64,000 nucleotides of DNA from Alphaproteobacteria bacterium (lineage in GTDB: Bacteria; Pseudomonadota; Alphaproteobacteria; Thalassobaculales; Thalassobaculaceae), in NCBI GenBank assembly GCA_024742605.1, contig JANSYC010000013.1, positions 1 through 64,000 on the forward strand. The letters are read 5' to 3'. Both the position numbers and the translations under genes were made by a program. Below, one piece after another: positions 44,737 through 54,454 of this stretch (position 1 is the stretch's first letter; each line of letters opens with the position of its first letter). A model generated the notes under the pieces. It worked only from the letters and a program-made list of their open reading frames with translations, was not told the DNA's origin and did no database searches.

Positions 44737-47700
44737 CGTCCGCACCGGAGTCCGGGTCCGAACCGTCGGCGCCGACCGCGTCCGGTCTCGCCCTCAACGA
44801 TCTGCCGGCCCTCAGTGTGCGGCGGCCCCTGCTGGCGATGGTGCTCAACCTCCTGATCGCCCTTGCGGGGATCGCGGCGGTGCTTGCGGTCGAGGTCCGG
44901 GAACTGCCGAACGTGGACCGGCCGATCGTCACCGTGCGCGGCATCCTGCAGGGCGCCTCCCCCGAAACCATGGACCGGGAAGTCACCAGCCTGGTCGAAG
45001 GGGCGGTGGCGCGGGTCAACGGCGTGAAGGAGATCCGGTCCTCAAGCGAGGAGAACAACTTCCGCATGCGGGCCGAGTTCGGCCCAGGCACCGATCTGGA
45101 CACCGCCGCCTCGGACGTGCGGGAAGCGGTCAGCCGGGTGCAGCGGGATCTGCCGGACGAGATTGAGCAACTGGTCGTGGTCAAGGCGGATGCGGATGCC
45201 TCGCCGATCATGCGGCTGGCGGTCCGCGCCGACGGCATGGACCAGGACGAGCTGACCCGGATCGTCGAGAACGACATCATTCCGGAGTTCATCTCGGTCG
45301 AGGGTGTCGCCGACGTGACCCTGTTCGGTGACCGCCAGCGCCTCTTGCGGGTGGTCCTCGACCCGATGCGGCTGAGCGCCTACCAGATGTCGGTCACCGA
45401 CGTGATCGACGTGCTTGAGAATGCGCCCTTCGACATTCCGACCGGCAGCTTCGCATCCGACGACCAGGAGCTTCTGGTCCGGGCCGACGCGACGGTCGAA
45501 AACGCCGCCGAGGTCGAAGCGATCATCATTCGCGATCCGGTGCGCATCGGCGACGTGGCACAGGTGTTCTTCGGACCGGAGGAGGCCGAAAGCCTGGTTC
45601 GGGTCAACGCGGCACCGGTGATCGGCCTCGGCATCGTCAGGCAGGCACAGTCCAACACGATCCAGATTTCCGACAGCATCCGGGAGGTGGCCGATCATCT
45701 GAACGCCCGGTTCGAGAATCTGGAGGTCATCATCACCTCCGACGACGCTCTGTTCATCCGCGGTTCGGTCGAGGAGGTGCTGTTCAGCCTGGCTCTGGCG
45801 GTGCTGATCGTGGTGGCGACCCTGTGGCTGTTCCTGGGGTCGCCCAGCGCGACCCTGATTCCCTGCGTCTCGATTCCGATCGCTCTGGTCGGGTCGGTGG
45901 CCGCGATCTGGGCGCTCGGGTTTTCGATCAACATCCTGACCCTCCTGGCCCTGGTGCTGGCGACCGGACTGATCGTGGACGACAGCATCGTGGTGCTGGA
46001 AAACATCCAGCGCCGGCGGGCCCAGGGCCTGGGCGCACGGGCGGCGGCCGTTCTGGGCTCACGACAAGTGTTTTTCGCGGTGATCGCGACCACCGCCACC
46101 CTGATCTCGGTCTTCGTGCCGATCTCCTTCCTGCCCAGCACGGCCGGACGGCTGTTCCGGGAGTTCGGTTTCGTGCTGGCGATTGCGGTGGCGATCTCGT
46201 CCTTCGTTGCCCTGACCCTGGTTCCCGCACTCGCCGCTCGTCTGGGAGACGACAAAGCGGACGGGCTGGGAGTCCGGAAACTGATCGGCCGGCTCGGTGA
46301 TCGATGCGCCGCCGCCTACGGGGTCACCCTGCGCTGGACCTTGGCGATGCCGATCGTGGTGATGGCCGTGGCGCTCGGGCTCGCGGGCGGCTCCTGGATC
46401 GCGTTTCAGAATCTGGATCAGGAGCTGCTCCCCCAGGAGGATCGCGGGATGATCAACGTGTTCGCGACCGGCCCCGACGGGGTGGGTCTGGGGTACAGCG
46501 ACCGGCAGGCCGACAAGATGGAAGCGGTGCTGCAGCCGTATCTTGACAGCGGCGAGATCCAGTCCCTGTTCACCATCGTCGGGCGCTACGATCTCAACCG
46601 GGTCTATATCGGCGCCGCGCTTGCCCCCTGGACCGAGCGGGCCCGATCCCAGGCCGAGATCATGGACGAGATCCGGCCGAAAATGAACCAGATCGCGGGC
46701 ATGCGGACCCGGGTCTACAGCTCCAACAGCCTGAATCTGAGGAGCAATTCCGGGGGGCTGGAGGTGGCGCTGGTCGGCAGCGACTATCTCAGGCTCTACG
46801 AGGCCGCAAAGTCCTTCTCCCGACAGATCGAAGACCGGTATCCCTATCTCTCCGACCTCCGGATCTCCTACCAGCCGACCCAGCCCCAGCTTTCGGTCCA
46901 GATCGACCGCCGGCGGGCCTCCGATCTGGGCATTGATCTGGACGATCTGGCGGACACCCTGCGGGTCATGATCGACGGTCTCGAAGTGGCGGATCTGAAT
47001 ATCCGGGACCAGGCCATTCCGATCCAGCTGGAAGCCCGCGGCGGATCGATCGATGATCCCAGCGACCTGATCAACCTGTATGTCCGAACCGACGGCGACG
47101 GGCTGGTCCCCCTGTCCAGCCTGGTGTCGCTCAAGGAGGAAGGGGTCGCCGCCGAACTGGATCGCCATGTCCAGCGCCGGGCGGTCGAGATCGATGCCGA
47201 TGTCGCGTCCACCGTTCCGCTGAACGAGGCGGTCGCGGCGGTGCAAGAGCTTGCGGAGGAGGTTCTGCCGGGGGACATCGACATGATCCTGCTGGGCGAG
47301 GCCGAAGCCCTGAAGGAGGCCGAGCGGGAGGTCATGATCACCTATGCCATCGCCCTGGTGGTGGTGTTCCTGGTTCTGGTCGCGCAGTTCGAAAGTCTGA
47401 CCAGTGCCGCGATCGTGCTGGTCACGGTGCCGTTCGGCATCGCCGCCGCGATCTACGCCCTGCTGCTGACCGGAACCTCGGTGAACATCTACAGCCAGAT
47501 CGGGCTGGTCATGATGATCGGCATGATGGCCAAGAACGGGATTCTGGTGGTCGAGTTCGCGGACCAGTTGCGGGACCGCGGACTGTCGGTCCGGGAGGCG
47601 GTCGAGCGGGCCGCCATCGTCCGGCTGCGGCCGATCGTGATGACCATGATTTCAACGGTGCTCGGCGGGCTGCCCCTGATCCTCAGCCACGGTCCGGGTG

Positions 47701-47906
47701 CCGAGGCGCGGGAAGCGATCGGTTGGGTCGTGTTCGGAGGACTCGGTCTGGCGGCGGTGTTCACGCTCTACCTGACGCCGGTCGTCTATCTCGGCTTGGC
47801 ACGCCTGTCTCCAGCTCGGGCCAGCGGCGCGGCCCACCTCGACCGTGAGATGGCCGAGGCGGAGGCCATCGGCGACAGCGCCGAACGGCAGGCCGAACCG
47901 GCCTGA
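44733..47906 (+). CDS. RND efflux transporter permease (AcrB/HAE1-type)
   Basis: 1057 residues, normal for a trimeric RND pump. After a polar leader, TM1 is MVLNLLIALAGIAAVLAVEV. The proton-relay Asp pair lies in ATGLIVDDSIVVLENIQRRR (TM4), and the C-terminal half repeats the fold with MMIGMMAKNGILVVEFADQL. Two large periplasmic loops carry the pore domain. It exports drugs, lipids or other amphiphiles using proton motive force. It forms an operon with the preceding adaptor and converges on the FNT gene 10 bp away. Confidence 0.95.
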   Translation: MTSAPESGSEPSAPTASGLALNDLPALSVRRPLLAMVLNLLIALAGIAAVLAVEVRELPNVDRPIVTVRGILQGASPETMDREVTSLVEGAVARVNGVKEIRSSSEENNFRMRAEFGPGTDLDTAASDVREAVSRVQRDLPDEIEQLVVVKADADASPIMRLAVRADGMDQDELTRIVENDIIPEFISVEGVADVTLFGDRQRLLRVVLDPMRLSAYQMSVTDVIDVLENAPFDIPTGSFASDDQELLVRADATVENAAEVEAIIIRDPVRIGDVAQVFFGPEEAESLVRVNAAPVIGLGIVRQAQSNTIQISDSIREVADHLNARFENLEVIITSDDALFIRGSVEEVLFSLALAVLIVVATLWLFLGSPSATLIPCVSIPIALVGSVAAIWALGFSINILTLLALVLATGLIVDDSIVVLENIQRRRAQGLGARAAAVLGSRQVFFAVIATTATLISVFVPISFLPSTAGRLFREFGFVLAIAVAISSFVALTLVPALAARLGDDKADGLGVRKLIGRLGDRCAAAYGVTLRWTLAMPIVVMAVALGLAGGSWIAFQNLDQELLPQEDRGMINVFATGPDGVGLGYSDRQADKMEAVLQPYLDSGEIQSLFTIVGRYDLNRVYIGAALAPWTERARSQAEIMDEIRPKMNQIAGMRTRVYSSNSLNLRSNSGGLEVALVGSDYLRLYEAAKSFSRQIEDRYPYLSDLRISYQPTQPQLSVQIDRRRASDLGIDLDDLADTLRVMIDGLEVADLNIRDQAIPIQLEARGGSIDDPSDLINLYVRTDGDGLVPLSSLVSLKEEGVAAELDRHVQRRAVEIDADVASTVPLNEAVAAVQELAEEVLPGDIDMILLGEAEALKEAEREVMITYAIALVVVFLVLVAQFESLTSAAIVLVTVPFGIAAAIYALLLTGTSVNIYSQIGLVMMIGMMAKNGILVVEFADQLRDRGLSVREAVERAAIVRLRPIVMTMISTVLGGLPLILSHGPGAEAREAIGWVVFGGLGLAAVFTLYLTPVVYLGLARLSPARASGAAHLDREMAEAEAIGDSAERQAEPA

Positions 47907-47916
47907 GCAGCACCCG

Positions 47917-48807
47917 CTACTTTTTCTCCGGCAGTTCTTCTCGGATCTGGCCGTAGGTCAGAAAGGTGAACAGGAAGGTGCCGCCCAGAATGTTGCCGAT
48001 CAGCGCCGGGAGGATGAATCCGAACACAGCGGCTTCGATCCCGATCTGACCAACGATGACCAGGGCCGCCATCTCGACGGTTCCCGCAACAACATGAGAG
48101 AAGCCGGCAAGCGCCACGACATAGGTGATGATGAACACGAGCAACACCTCGCCGCTCTGACGTCCCGCCAGCAACCAGCCCAGGGCCGCGATCAGGAAAC
48201 CGGCGCCGACCCCTTTGGTCATGGTCACGAGGAAGCCACCATCCGATGCATGCCGCCCCAAACCCAGGATCGCTTCCTGCACACTGGGGGGCACGGCACT
48301 GGTCTTCATCACAAAGATGGCGAACAGAACGGCACCTACAATGTTGGCGGCCAGCACCAGGCTCCAGATCCGCGCGAGGCGCAGAAAATTGCTTCGGGTC
48401 GGAGACTTGCAGAGGGTGGCGACCGGAATGATGGTGTTCTCCGTGAACAGTTGCATGCCACCCACGATCACCAGGATGAAACCGATCGTGTAGCCCATGT
48501 TCCCGATCAAGGGCGCCCAGACCGCATCCGCAGGCAGATGTGTGTTCATCACCGCCTCTGTCAGGACCGAGAAGCCCATCGCGAGCCCGGCTGCCAGACC
48601 CGAGAACGCAAGTGAGGTGGCGGGCCGCGCCATCTCCTCCTCCCCGTCGCGCCGGACCACTTCGAAGGTCTTGCCGGCAGACATCCGCCGATGGGCCTCG
48701 ACACCGGCATCCGCACCGGACTGGGGGGTGCCGTTTACCGATTCCATATGGTCACGTGGTTCGGACGGATCTTGCTGGCCGGTCTTCGAAGAAAGGGAGG
48801 TGGTCAT
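47917..48807 (-). CDS. Formate/nitrite transporter (FNT) family channel
   Basis: 296 residues from an ATG with GGAG five bases upstream. After an unusually long polar N-terminus of about 60 residues come six hydrophobic segments with FNT features (SGLAAGLAMGFSVLTEAVMN, QLFTENTIIPVATL, GFSHVVAGTVEMAAL, LPALIGNILGGTFLFTFLTY). FNT channels move small monovalent anions such as formate, nitrite or hydrosulfide across the inner membrane. It stands alone, so the physiological anion is unknown. Confidence 0.92.
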   Translation of the reverse strand: MTTSLSSKTGQQDPSEPRDHMESVNGTPQSGADAGVEAHRRMSAGKTFEVVRRDGEEEMARPATSLAFSGLAAGLAMGFSVLTEAVMNTHLPADAVWAPLIGNMGYTIGFILVIVGGMQLFTENTIIPVATLCKSPTRSNFLRLARIWSLVLAANIVGAVLFAIFVMKTSAVPPSVQEAILGLGRHASDGGFLVTMTKGVGAGFLIAALGWLLAGRQSGEVLLVFIITYVVALAGFSHVVAGTVEMAALVIVGQIGIEAAVFGFILPALIGNILGGTFLFTFLTYGQIREELPEKK

Positions 48808-49013
48808 TGGAACTCCAGACGTTCGGTAGCGTTCCCCATGAACGTGGGCCTTCGGAACTCCCCGGACTTTCCCGGAGCGGCAGGCGCGATCACGGCATGT
48901 GCAGGAACACAGATGGGGCTGGAGAACGGTATATATGCCGATTTGAAAGGCTTTCTAGCGCTGGCCTCGATCCTGTAGGCTCCGGCGCGAAGACCTATAG
49001 GGAGGAAATGACA

Positions 49014-50171
49014 ATGTCCGGGCCAGGCCCCTTCAGTCAGGATATTCTGCCGTCCGGGGTTCAGGCGCGGATGGTGCCGAACGGCAACGGGCTCAACATG
49101 CACGTGCTTGAGGCCGGTGTGCCCGGCCAGCCCCTGGTCGTGCTGCTGCACGGTTTTCCCGAGATCGCCTACAGCTGGCGTGAGATCATCGGACCGCTGG
49201 CCGCAGAGGGTTATCACGTGGTCGCGCCCGATCAGCGCGGCTACGGGCGCACGACCGGATGGAGCGCCGGATACGACGAGTCCCTGGAGCCGTTCGCACC
49301 GTTGAACCTGGTGCGCGACATCACCGGCCTGGTGGGTGCCTTGGGCTATGATCAGGCCGAGGCGGTGATCGGTCACGACTACGGTTCCCCGGTGGCGGCC
49401 TTCTGCGCGTTGGTGCGTCCGGACGTGTTCCGCTCGGTGGTTCTGATGAGCGCCCCGTTCGGCGGGCCCGGGCCGTTGCGCAAGGACGGCAACGCCACCA
49501 AGGGCATGGCTGACGGCTTGTCGGACCCCAACCTGTTGGCGTCGATGGAAAAGCTTGACCGGCCGCGCAAGCATTACCACTGGTACTATGCGACACGGCC
49601 GGCCGATCAGGACATGTGCGGATGTCCGGAAGGGATTCACGATTTCCTGCGAGCCTATTTCCATATGAAGAGCGCGGACTGGAGCGCCAACGCGCCGCAT
49701 CCGCTGGAGGGCTGGCGGGCCGAGGAACTGGCAAAGCTGCCGACCTACTACGTCATGGATCTTGCCCGTGACATGCCGGAAAGCGTCCGTTCGGAGATGC
49801 CACCGCAGGATGCGATCGCGGACTGCCGTTGGTTACCGGACGACGTCCTGGCGATCTATGCCCAGGAATATGACCGCACCCGTTTCCAGGGTGGGCTGCA
49901 ATGGTACCGGGTGGTGACCGGCGGGATCGTGGGCCGGGATCTCCGGACCTTTGCCGGGCGACGGATCGAGGTGCCGTCCGCGTTTATCGCAGGCGCCCAG
50001 GACTGGGGCGTGCACCAGAAACCGGGCGAGTTCGAAGCGATGCAATCCAAGGGTCTGGCGGACTTAAGAGGCGTGCACCTGCTCGACGGTGCCGGCCACT
50101 GGGTCCAGCAGGAACAGGCCGACAAAGTGTTGGGCCTGTTGATCGAATTTCTCAAAACGGAGAAAGCGTGA
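49014..50171 (+). CDS. Alpha/beta hydrolase, epoxide hydrolase-like
   Basis: 385 residues from the ATG at 49014, where GGAGG lies eight bases upstream; the ATG at 49008 is too close to it. The oxyanion motif LLHGFPEIAYSWRE and nucleophile elbow AVIGHDYGSPVAAF (Asp122 instead of Ser) are those of soluble epoxide hydrolases, and the catalytic His lies in DGAGHWVQQEQ near residue 363. It is cytoplasmic and would open epoxides to diols; haloalkane dehalogenases share the Asp nucleophile but have a different oxyanion motif. Its stop forms a TGATG junction with the M48 gene. Confidence 0.9.
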   Translation: MSGPGPFSQDILPSGVQARMVPNGNGLNMHVLEAGVPGQPLVVLLHGFPEIAYSWREIIGPLAAEGYHVVAPDQRGYGRTTGWSAGYDESLEPFAPLNLVRDITGLVGALGYDQAEAVIGHDYGSPVAAFCALVRPDVFRSVVLMSAPFGGPGPLRKDGNATKGMADGLSDPNLLASMEKLDRPRKHYHWYYATRPADQDMCGCPEGIHDFLRAYFHMKSADWSANAPHPLEGWRAEELAKLPTYYVMDLARDMPESVRSEMPPQDAIADCRWLPDDVLAIYAQEYDRTRFQGGLQWYRVVTGGIVGRDLRTFAGRRIEVPSAFIAGAQDWGVHQKPGEFEAMQSKGLADLRGVHLLDGAGHWVQQEQADKVLGLLIEFLKTEKA

Positions 50172-50935
50172 TGATCGGAAAATCTTGGATCCGCGGGGGT
50201 GCCCTGGCGATCAGCCTCTCGCTCCTGGCGGCCTGCGAGACCGCGCCGCTGACCGGCCGCAATCAATTGATCCTGCTTCCGGAAAGTCAGTCCCAAGCGA
50301 TGGGGGTCGATGCCTACCAGGAGATCAAAAGCAAGACCCCGATCTCGAACGATCCACGGTACACCGGTCCGGTCAACGAGATCGGCCAGCGGATCGCGGC
50401 GATCAGCACCCAGCCGGGCCTCAACTGGGAGTTCACGGTCTTTGAGGACGAAACACCGAACGCGTTCGCGCTTCCAGGCGGCAAGGTCGGGGTCAATACC
50501 GGCCTGTTCAAGGTCGCGAAGACCGACGATCAATTGGCTGCCGTGATGGCGCATGAGGTCGGGCACGTGATGGCCCGCCACGGCTCCGAGCGGATGTCGA
50601 CCCAGATGGCGACACAGCTGGGCGTGCAGCTCGGCGGCGCAGTCGTCGGTCAGGAGTATGCCGGGTTGTTGGGCCAGGTCGCGACCTTGGGCGTGGTCCT
50701 GCCGTACTCCCGTATCCAGGAATCCGAAGCGGACGAGATCGGCCTGATCATGATGGCCAAAGCCGGCTACGACCCCCGGGCCGCCGTGACGCTCTGGCAG
50801 AATTTCGCGGCGGAGGGCGGCAGCCGGCAACCCGAATTCCTGTCGACCCACCCGCACCCGGAGACCCGCATCAAGGATATCGAGGCGGCTTTGCCCGGGG
50901 TCATGCCGTATTACGAGTCCAGCCCCTATCGGTAG
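50171..50935 (+). CDS. M48 family metalloprotease, periplasmic lipoprotein
   Basis: 254 residues starting at the TGATG junction with the hydrolase gene. A signal peptide ends in a lipobox LSLLAAC with the lipidated Cys at residue 22. The zinc motif MAHEVGHVMARHGSER and the third-ligand region ESEADEIGLIMMAKAGYDP are complete, as in periplasmic M48 proteases of the LoiP/YggG/BepA group that act in outer-membrane quality control. It ends with STHPHPETRI, also typical. The coupling to an epoxide hydrolase is unexpected and may only reflect transcription. Confidence 0.92.
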   Translation: MIGKSWIRGGALAISLSLLAACETAPLTGRNQLILLPESQSQAMGVDAYQEIKSKTPISNDPRYTGPVNEIGQRIAAISTQPGLNWEFTVFEDETPNAFALPGGKVGVNTGLFKVAKTDDQLAAVMAHEVGHVMARHGSERMSTQMATQLGVQLGGAVVGQEYAGLLGQVATLGVVLPYSRIQESEADEIGLIMMAKAGYDPRAAVTLWQNFAAEGGSRQPEFLSTHPHPETRIKDIEAALPGVMPYYESSPYR

Positions 50936-50958
50936 GGCACGATTGTCCACATCGTCCA

Positions 50959-50977
50959 ACGGACCATTTCGGTCCGT
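50959..50977 (+). terminator. Hairpin between M48 and SDR genes, possible terminator
   Basis: ACGGACC and GGTCCGT pair in a perfect 7-bp stem with a 5-base loop, 23 bases after the M48 stop. It lacks a T-run, so a weak terminator or attenuating structure before the SDR gene is possible. Confidence 0.4.
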
Positions 50978-51015
50978 ACGCATCAAGACTGACATTGCAG
51001 AGGGAGTGCACGCAC

Positions 51016-51813
51016 ATGGATTTCAGCCTCGACGGCAAGCTGGCACTGGTGACCGGATCGACCCGCGGAATCGGCCTCGCGACGGCCAAGGGACTGGCGC
51101 AGATGGGGGCCGAGGTGGTGATCAACGGTCGTGACCAGGCCGCCGTCGACCGCGCGCTCTCCGACATCAAGGCACTGACGCCCGACGCTTCGGTGCACGG
51201 CATCGTCGCCGATCTGTCCGATGCCGCCGGATGCGACGCGCTGATCAAGGCGCTGCCCGCGGTGGATATCCTGGTCAACAATATGGGGATCTACGAGCCG
51301 AAGGCGTTCTTCGATATCCCCGACGAAGACTGGCAGAAAATGTTCGACGTGAACGTGATGAGCGGCGTGCGGCTGACCCGTCACTATCTCAAGGACATGC
51401 TGGACGAGAAGGTTTGGGGCCGGGTGGTCTTCGTCTCCAGCGAGTCCGGGATCTATATCCCGAAGGAGATGGTCCACTACGGGTTCTCCAAGGGCGCGCA
51501 GCTGGTGATCGCCCGCGGCGCGGCCGAGATGACCAAGGGCACCAATATCACCGTGAATTCGGTGCTGCCGGGACCGACCTGGGTCGAGGCACATGAGGGT
51601 CGCTTCACTGCCCGGGCCGAAGCCCAGGGCACCACGCTGGATGCGCTCAAATCGGGCACCTTCACCGAACGGCGGCCGGCCTCCCTGCTGCAGCGGTTTG
51701 CCACCCCGGAAGAGGTCGCGAACATGATCTGCTACGTCTGCTCGCCCGCCTCCAGCGCCACCAACGGCGCCGCCCTCCGGGTTGAGGGCGGGATCGTGAC
51801 CAATCCGTTCTGA
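51016..51813 (+). CDS. Short-chain dehydrogenase/reductase (SDR) family oxidoreductase
   Basis: 265 residues from ATG 51016 with AGGGAG about ten bases upstream. The classic SDR elements are present: ALVTGSTRGIGLATA (cofactor loop), ILVNNMGIYEP (NNxG), VVFVSSESGIY with the catalytic Ser, and YGFSKGAQ with YxxxK, then PGPTWVEA. It uses NAD(H) or NADP(H) on an unknown alcohol or ketone. It sits between the hydrolase/M48 pair and the DUF427 gene in the same direction. Confidence 0.93.
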   Translation: MDFSLDGKLALVTGSTRGIGLATAKGLAQMGAEVVINGRDQAAVDRALSDIKALTPDASVHGIVADLSDAAGCDALIKALPAVDILVNNMGIYEPKAFFDIPDEDWQKMFDVNVMSGVRLTRHYLKDMLDEKVWGRVVFVSSESGIYIPKEMVHYGFSKGAQLVIARGAAEMTKGTNITVNSVLPGPTWVEAHEGRFTARAEAQGTTLDALKSGTFTERRPASLLQRFATPEEVANMICYVCSPASSATNGAALRVEGGIVTNPF

Positions 51814-51828
51814 TCGCGAGCCATCCCG

Positions 51829-52443
51829 ATGGTAAACCGCGGGCGGCCGCCGCCCAAATCAGTGCTGCTGCCCCTGGTGGCCGGCTCCCGCGGCGGGTGG
51901 GGGCCGCCGCCACGGAGTCTGACCATTGAGGACCCGGGTCCCGGGCGGGAGAGCGTCTGGGACTACCCGCGCCCGCCCCGCCTGGAGGACGTGCCGGAGA
52001 TCGTGCGGGTGGTGTTCGGCGGGGTCGTCCTGGCCGAGACCGACCGGGCCGTGCGGGTTCTGGAGACAGCCGGGGCACCGGTTTACTACCTGCCGAAGGA
52101 TTGCTTCCGGGACGGCGCGCTGATCGCGCGGGACGCCTGGACGATCTGCGAATGGAAAGGTGTGGCGGTTTACTTCGACGTGACCTCGAACGGCGTCACG
52201 GCCGAAGGTGCGGCCTATGCCTATCCCGAGCCGTTCGACGATCAGGTGGCCGCCTTCGCGCGGCTGGCCGACTATGTCTCGATCTATCCCGGCCCCGTCG
52301 CGGACTTGGCAGGTCATCCGGATGACGGATGTTTCGTCGGCACGGAACGCGCCCGGCCGCAACCGGGGGGCTATTACGGCGGCTGGGTCCTCGACCGGGT
52401 GACCGGTCCGATCAAGGGTGCACCGGGAAGCGAGGGCTGGTGA
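51829..52443 (+). CDS. DUF427 family protein
   Basis: 204 residues as drawn. The core ESVWDYPRPPRLE, VRVVFGGVVLAETDRAVRVL, PVYYLPKDC, CEWKGVAVYFDV and YPEPF matches the DUF427 family. The first about 40 residues are Pro/Gly-rich and not typical, so the true start may be further downstream, though no better ATG exists before the conserved core. Its 3' end overlaps the convergent LysR gene by 32 bp. Function unknown. Confidence 0.82.
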   Translation: MVNRGRPPPKSVLLPLVAGSRGGWGPPPRSLTIEDPGPGRESVWDYPRPPRLEDVPEIVRVVFGGVVLAETDRAVRVLETAGAPVYYLPKDCFRDGALIARDAWTICEWKGVAVYFDVTSNGVTAEGAAYAYPEPFDDQVAAFARLADYVSIYPGPVADLAGHPDDGCFVGTERARPQPGGYYGGWVLDRVTGPIKGAPGSEGW

Positions 52444-53317
52444 GAGCGCCGCCGTGGGCCGACAGGATCAGGTCCGCCAGGGCCATGGCCTCGGGCGTAC
52501 GATCACCGGTGCCGAACTGAAGCACCACCTTGGAGGACGGCAACGGGCCGAGGCCAGAGTCCACCGGTTCGATCGGCCGGCCCGCCAGGTCCTTGCGCGA
52601 CAGCACGCCGATCGCGAACCCCGCCTCGATGGCGGCCAAAACACCACTGGTGCTTTCACTGGAATAGACGATCCGAAATGGACGACTGCCGGCTCGAAGC
52701 GAGGCGAGCGCCGAGTCCCGCCACCAGCATGCCCGATCGAACAATGCGACCGGCATCGGCTCCAGGTCCTCGAGGGGCCGGCCGCGCGCCCGGGCCCAGA
52801 CCATCGGCTCCTCGCGCAGCAGGATCATATCGGGTGCAACCGTCTCAACCTCGTGAACGGCGAGGTCCAACGCTCCCCGTGCCAACTCTTCGGGGAACGC
52901 GGCGCTGACGCCCCGCCGCACGAACAGATCGACGCCGGGGTGTTCGCGCATGAAGGTGGAGACCAACCCGACCAACCCGGCCTTGGCACCCGCGCCAGGA
53001 GGTTTTTCCACTCCGGTCTCCGGCAGGCCAACCCGCAAAGGCCCCTGCAGGCGTGTCTGACGCAATTCCGCCAGGGTCCTGTCCAGGGCCCCGACCACCT
53101 GGCGCGCCACCGGTTCGAGCCGTTCCGCGGTCGGGGTCGGGACGATCCCCCGCCCCTTCCGGAGGAACACCGGCCGGTCGAGCACCTGTTCCAACTGTTT
53201 GATCTGCATGCTGGTCGCAGACTGCGACCGCAGGATGCGTTTGGCTCCGGCCGTTACGCTGCCGGTGTCGAGGACCGCCAGAAACGTTCGCAGGAGATCG
53301 CTGTCCAGTCGGTCCAT
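52412..53317 (-). CDS. LysR family transcriptional regulator
   Basis: 301 residues. The N-terminal winged helix-turn-helix reads LLRTFLAVLDTGSVTAGAKR, then QSATSMQIKQLEQVLDRPVF. The remainder is a periplasmic-binding-protein-like effector domain (VGLPETGVEKP to LADLILSAHGG). LysR regulators usually control a divergent neighbour, here the permease gene at 53423, across a 105 bp spacer. The effector is unknown. Confidence 0.92.
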   Translation of the reverse strand: MDRLDSDLLRTFLAVLDTGSVTAGAKRILRSQSATSMQIKQLEQVLDRPVFLRKGRGIVPTPTAERLEPVARQVVGALDRTLAELRQTRLQGPLRVGLPETGVEKPPGAGAKAGLVGLVSTFMREHPGVDLFVRRGVSAAFPEELARGALDLAVHEVETVAPDMILLREEPMVWARARGRPLEDLEPMPVALFDRACWWRDSALASLRAGSRPFRIVYSSESTSGVLAAIEAGFAIGVLSRKDLAGRPIEPVDSGLGPLPSSKVVLQFGTGDRTPEAMALADLILSAHGGALTSPRFPVHP

Positions 53318-53422
53318 CTCTCACTCATCTGAATTACCGATGGAATGATACTAGATTATGCGTTTGTCGAATACAGGTGCCCGCCCGATAGTGTAGCGGT
53401 CGTGACCGAGGACCTGTCCAAC
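53318..53422. promoter_or_regulatory. Divergent promoter region between the LysR regulator and the permease
   Basis: This 105 bp spacer contains an AT-rich core (about 53330-53375), in contrast to the GC-rich coding DNA around it. It must hold the lysR promoter, probably the permease promoter, and likely a LysR-type binding site. I do not see an unambiguous T-N11-A palindrome. Confidence 0.4.
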
Positions 53423-54454
53423 ATGCAACGCATGGCCCACCGATTCCGCACCCTCTCAAAGAGCACTCTGGCGCTGATCGCTCTTGCGGTGCTGACCATG
53501 GTCGGCGCAGGCGTGGCACCCGCGCGGACGGCGGACACTGCCGTGTTCGTCGCCACGGGATTGGCGGAGGTGGCGCCTTTGGTGATTCCGGGAATCCTTC
53601 TGGCAGCCTGGGTGACGGCGAGCGGGGCGAGCGGTTGGATCTCGACCACATTGAACGGGCATATGGCCGGCGCCGTGTTGGTCGCCTCGGCCATCGGCGC
53701 GATCACGCCGGTATGCGGGGTGACGGTGCTGCCGCTGATGGCGGGGCTTCTGGCCGGCGGAGTGCCGCTGGCGCCGGTGATGGCCTTCTGGCTGTCCTCA
53801 CCGGTGACCGATCCGGCAATGTTCGCGACCACCGCGGCCACACTGGGACTGCCCTTCGCGATCGGCAAGACGGCGGCCGCCTTTGGTCTCGGACTGGCAG
53901 GCGGTGTCGCGACCGCGGCGCTGCGGGGACTGGCGTGGTGCCAGGCGCCGCTGCGCCAAGGCGGGCTTGCCGGTGACCTCGCGCGATGCTCACGAGGCGC
54001 GTGCGCGGGTCCGGCGCCATTCGAACCGGTGTTCTGGCGGACCACGGCCGGACGCAGCAGGTTCCAGGCCGAGGCATTGGCAACCTCGCGTCTGATCCTG
54101 ATCTGCCTGACGCCCGCCTTCGCGGCGGAATACCTCCTGCGCGCCACGCTGAGCCCAAACGCCCTGACCGGGTATCTGGGGCCCGAGGCGTGGTGGTCGA
54201 TCCCGGCGGCGGTGTTCGTTGGGGCGCCGGCCTATCTCGACGGCTACGCCGCGCTACCTCTGACCCGCACATTGATGGAGCATGGAATGTCGCCGGGCAC
54301 GGCCATGGCGTTCCTGGTCTCTGGCAGCGTTGTAAGCATCTGGGGCGCGTTGGCGATCGCACCCGTACTGCGCCTCAAGCCGTTCCTGCTTTACCTCGGG
54401 CTGGCCCTGGCCGGATCTCTTGCGAGCGGGTGGCTCTACGAATTGGCTGTGTAG
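53423..54454 (+). CDS. Permease of the DUF318/ArsP-type family
   Basis: 343 residues from ATG 53423 (MQRMAHRF), with GAGGA about 11 bases upstream; a frame reaching 53345 runs into the promoter region. Some eight hydrophobic segments are visible. The paired family motifs are ITPVCGVTVLPLMAGLLAGG with SSPVTDPAMF, and later FVGAPAYLDGYAALPL with MAFLVSGSVVSI. Relatives export organoarsenicals or other small solutes, or have no known substrate. It is divergent from the LysR regulator, which probably controls it. The stop overlaps cobB by 19 bp. Confidence 0.85.
   Translation: MQRMAHRFRTLSKSTLALIALAVLTMVGAGVAPARTADTAVFVATGLAEVAPLVIPGILLAAWVTASGASGWISTTLNGHMAGAVLVASAIGAITPVCGVTVLPLMAGLLAGGVPLAPVMAFWLSSPVTDPAMFATTAATLGLPFAIGKTAAAFGLGLAGGVATAALRGLAWCQAPLRQGGLAGDLARCSRGACAGPAPFEPVFWRTTAGRSRFQAEALATSRLILICLTPAFAAEYLLRATLSPNALTGYLGPEAWWSIPAAVFVGAPAYLDGYAALPLTRTLMEHGMSPGTAMAFLVSGSVVSIWGALAIAPVLRLKPFLLYLGLALAGSLASGWLYELAV

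Noticed and set aside
46059-47246. A 395-codon frame opposite the RND pump
   Set aside because: Antisense shadow of a gene with full RND motifs.
48808-49013. Riboswitch candidate upstream of the hydrolase gene
   Set aside because: Some short self-complementary stretches exist, but nothing matches a known class.
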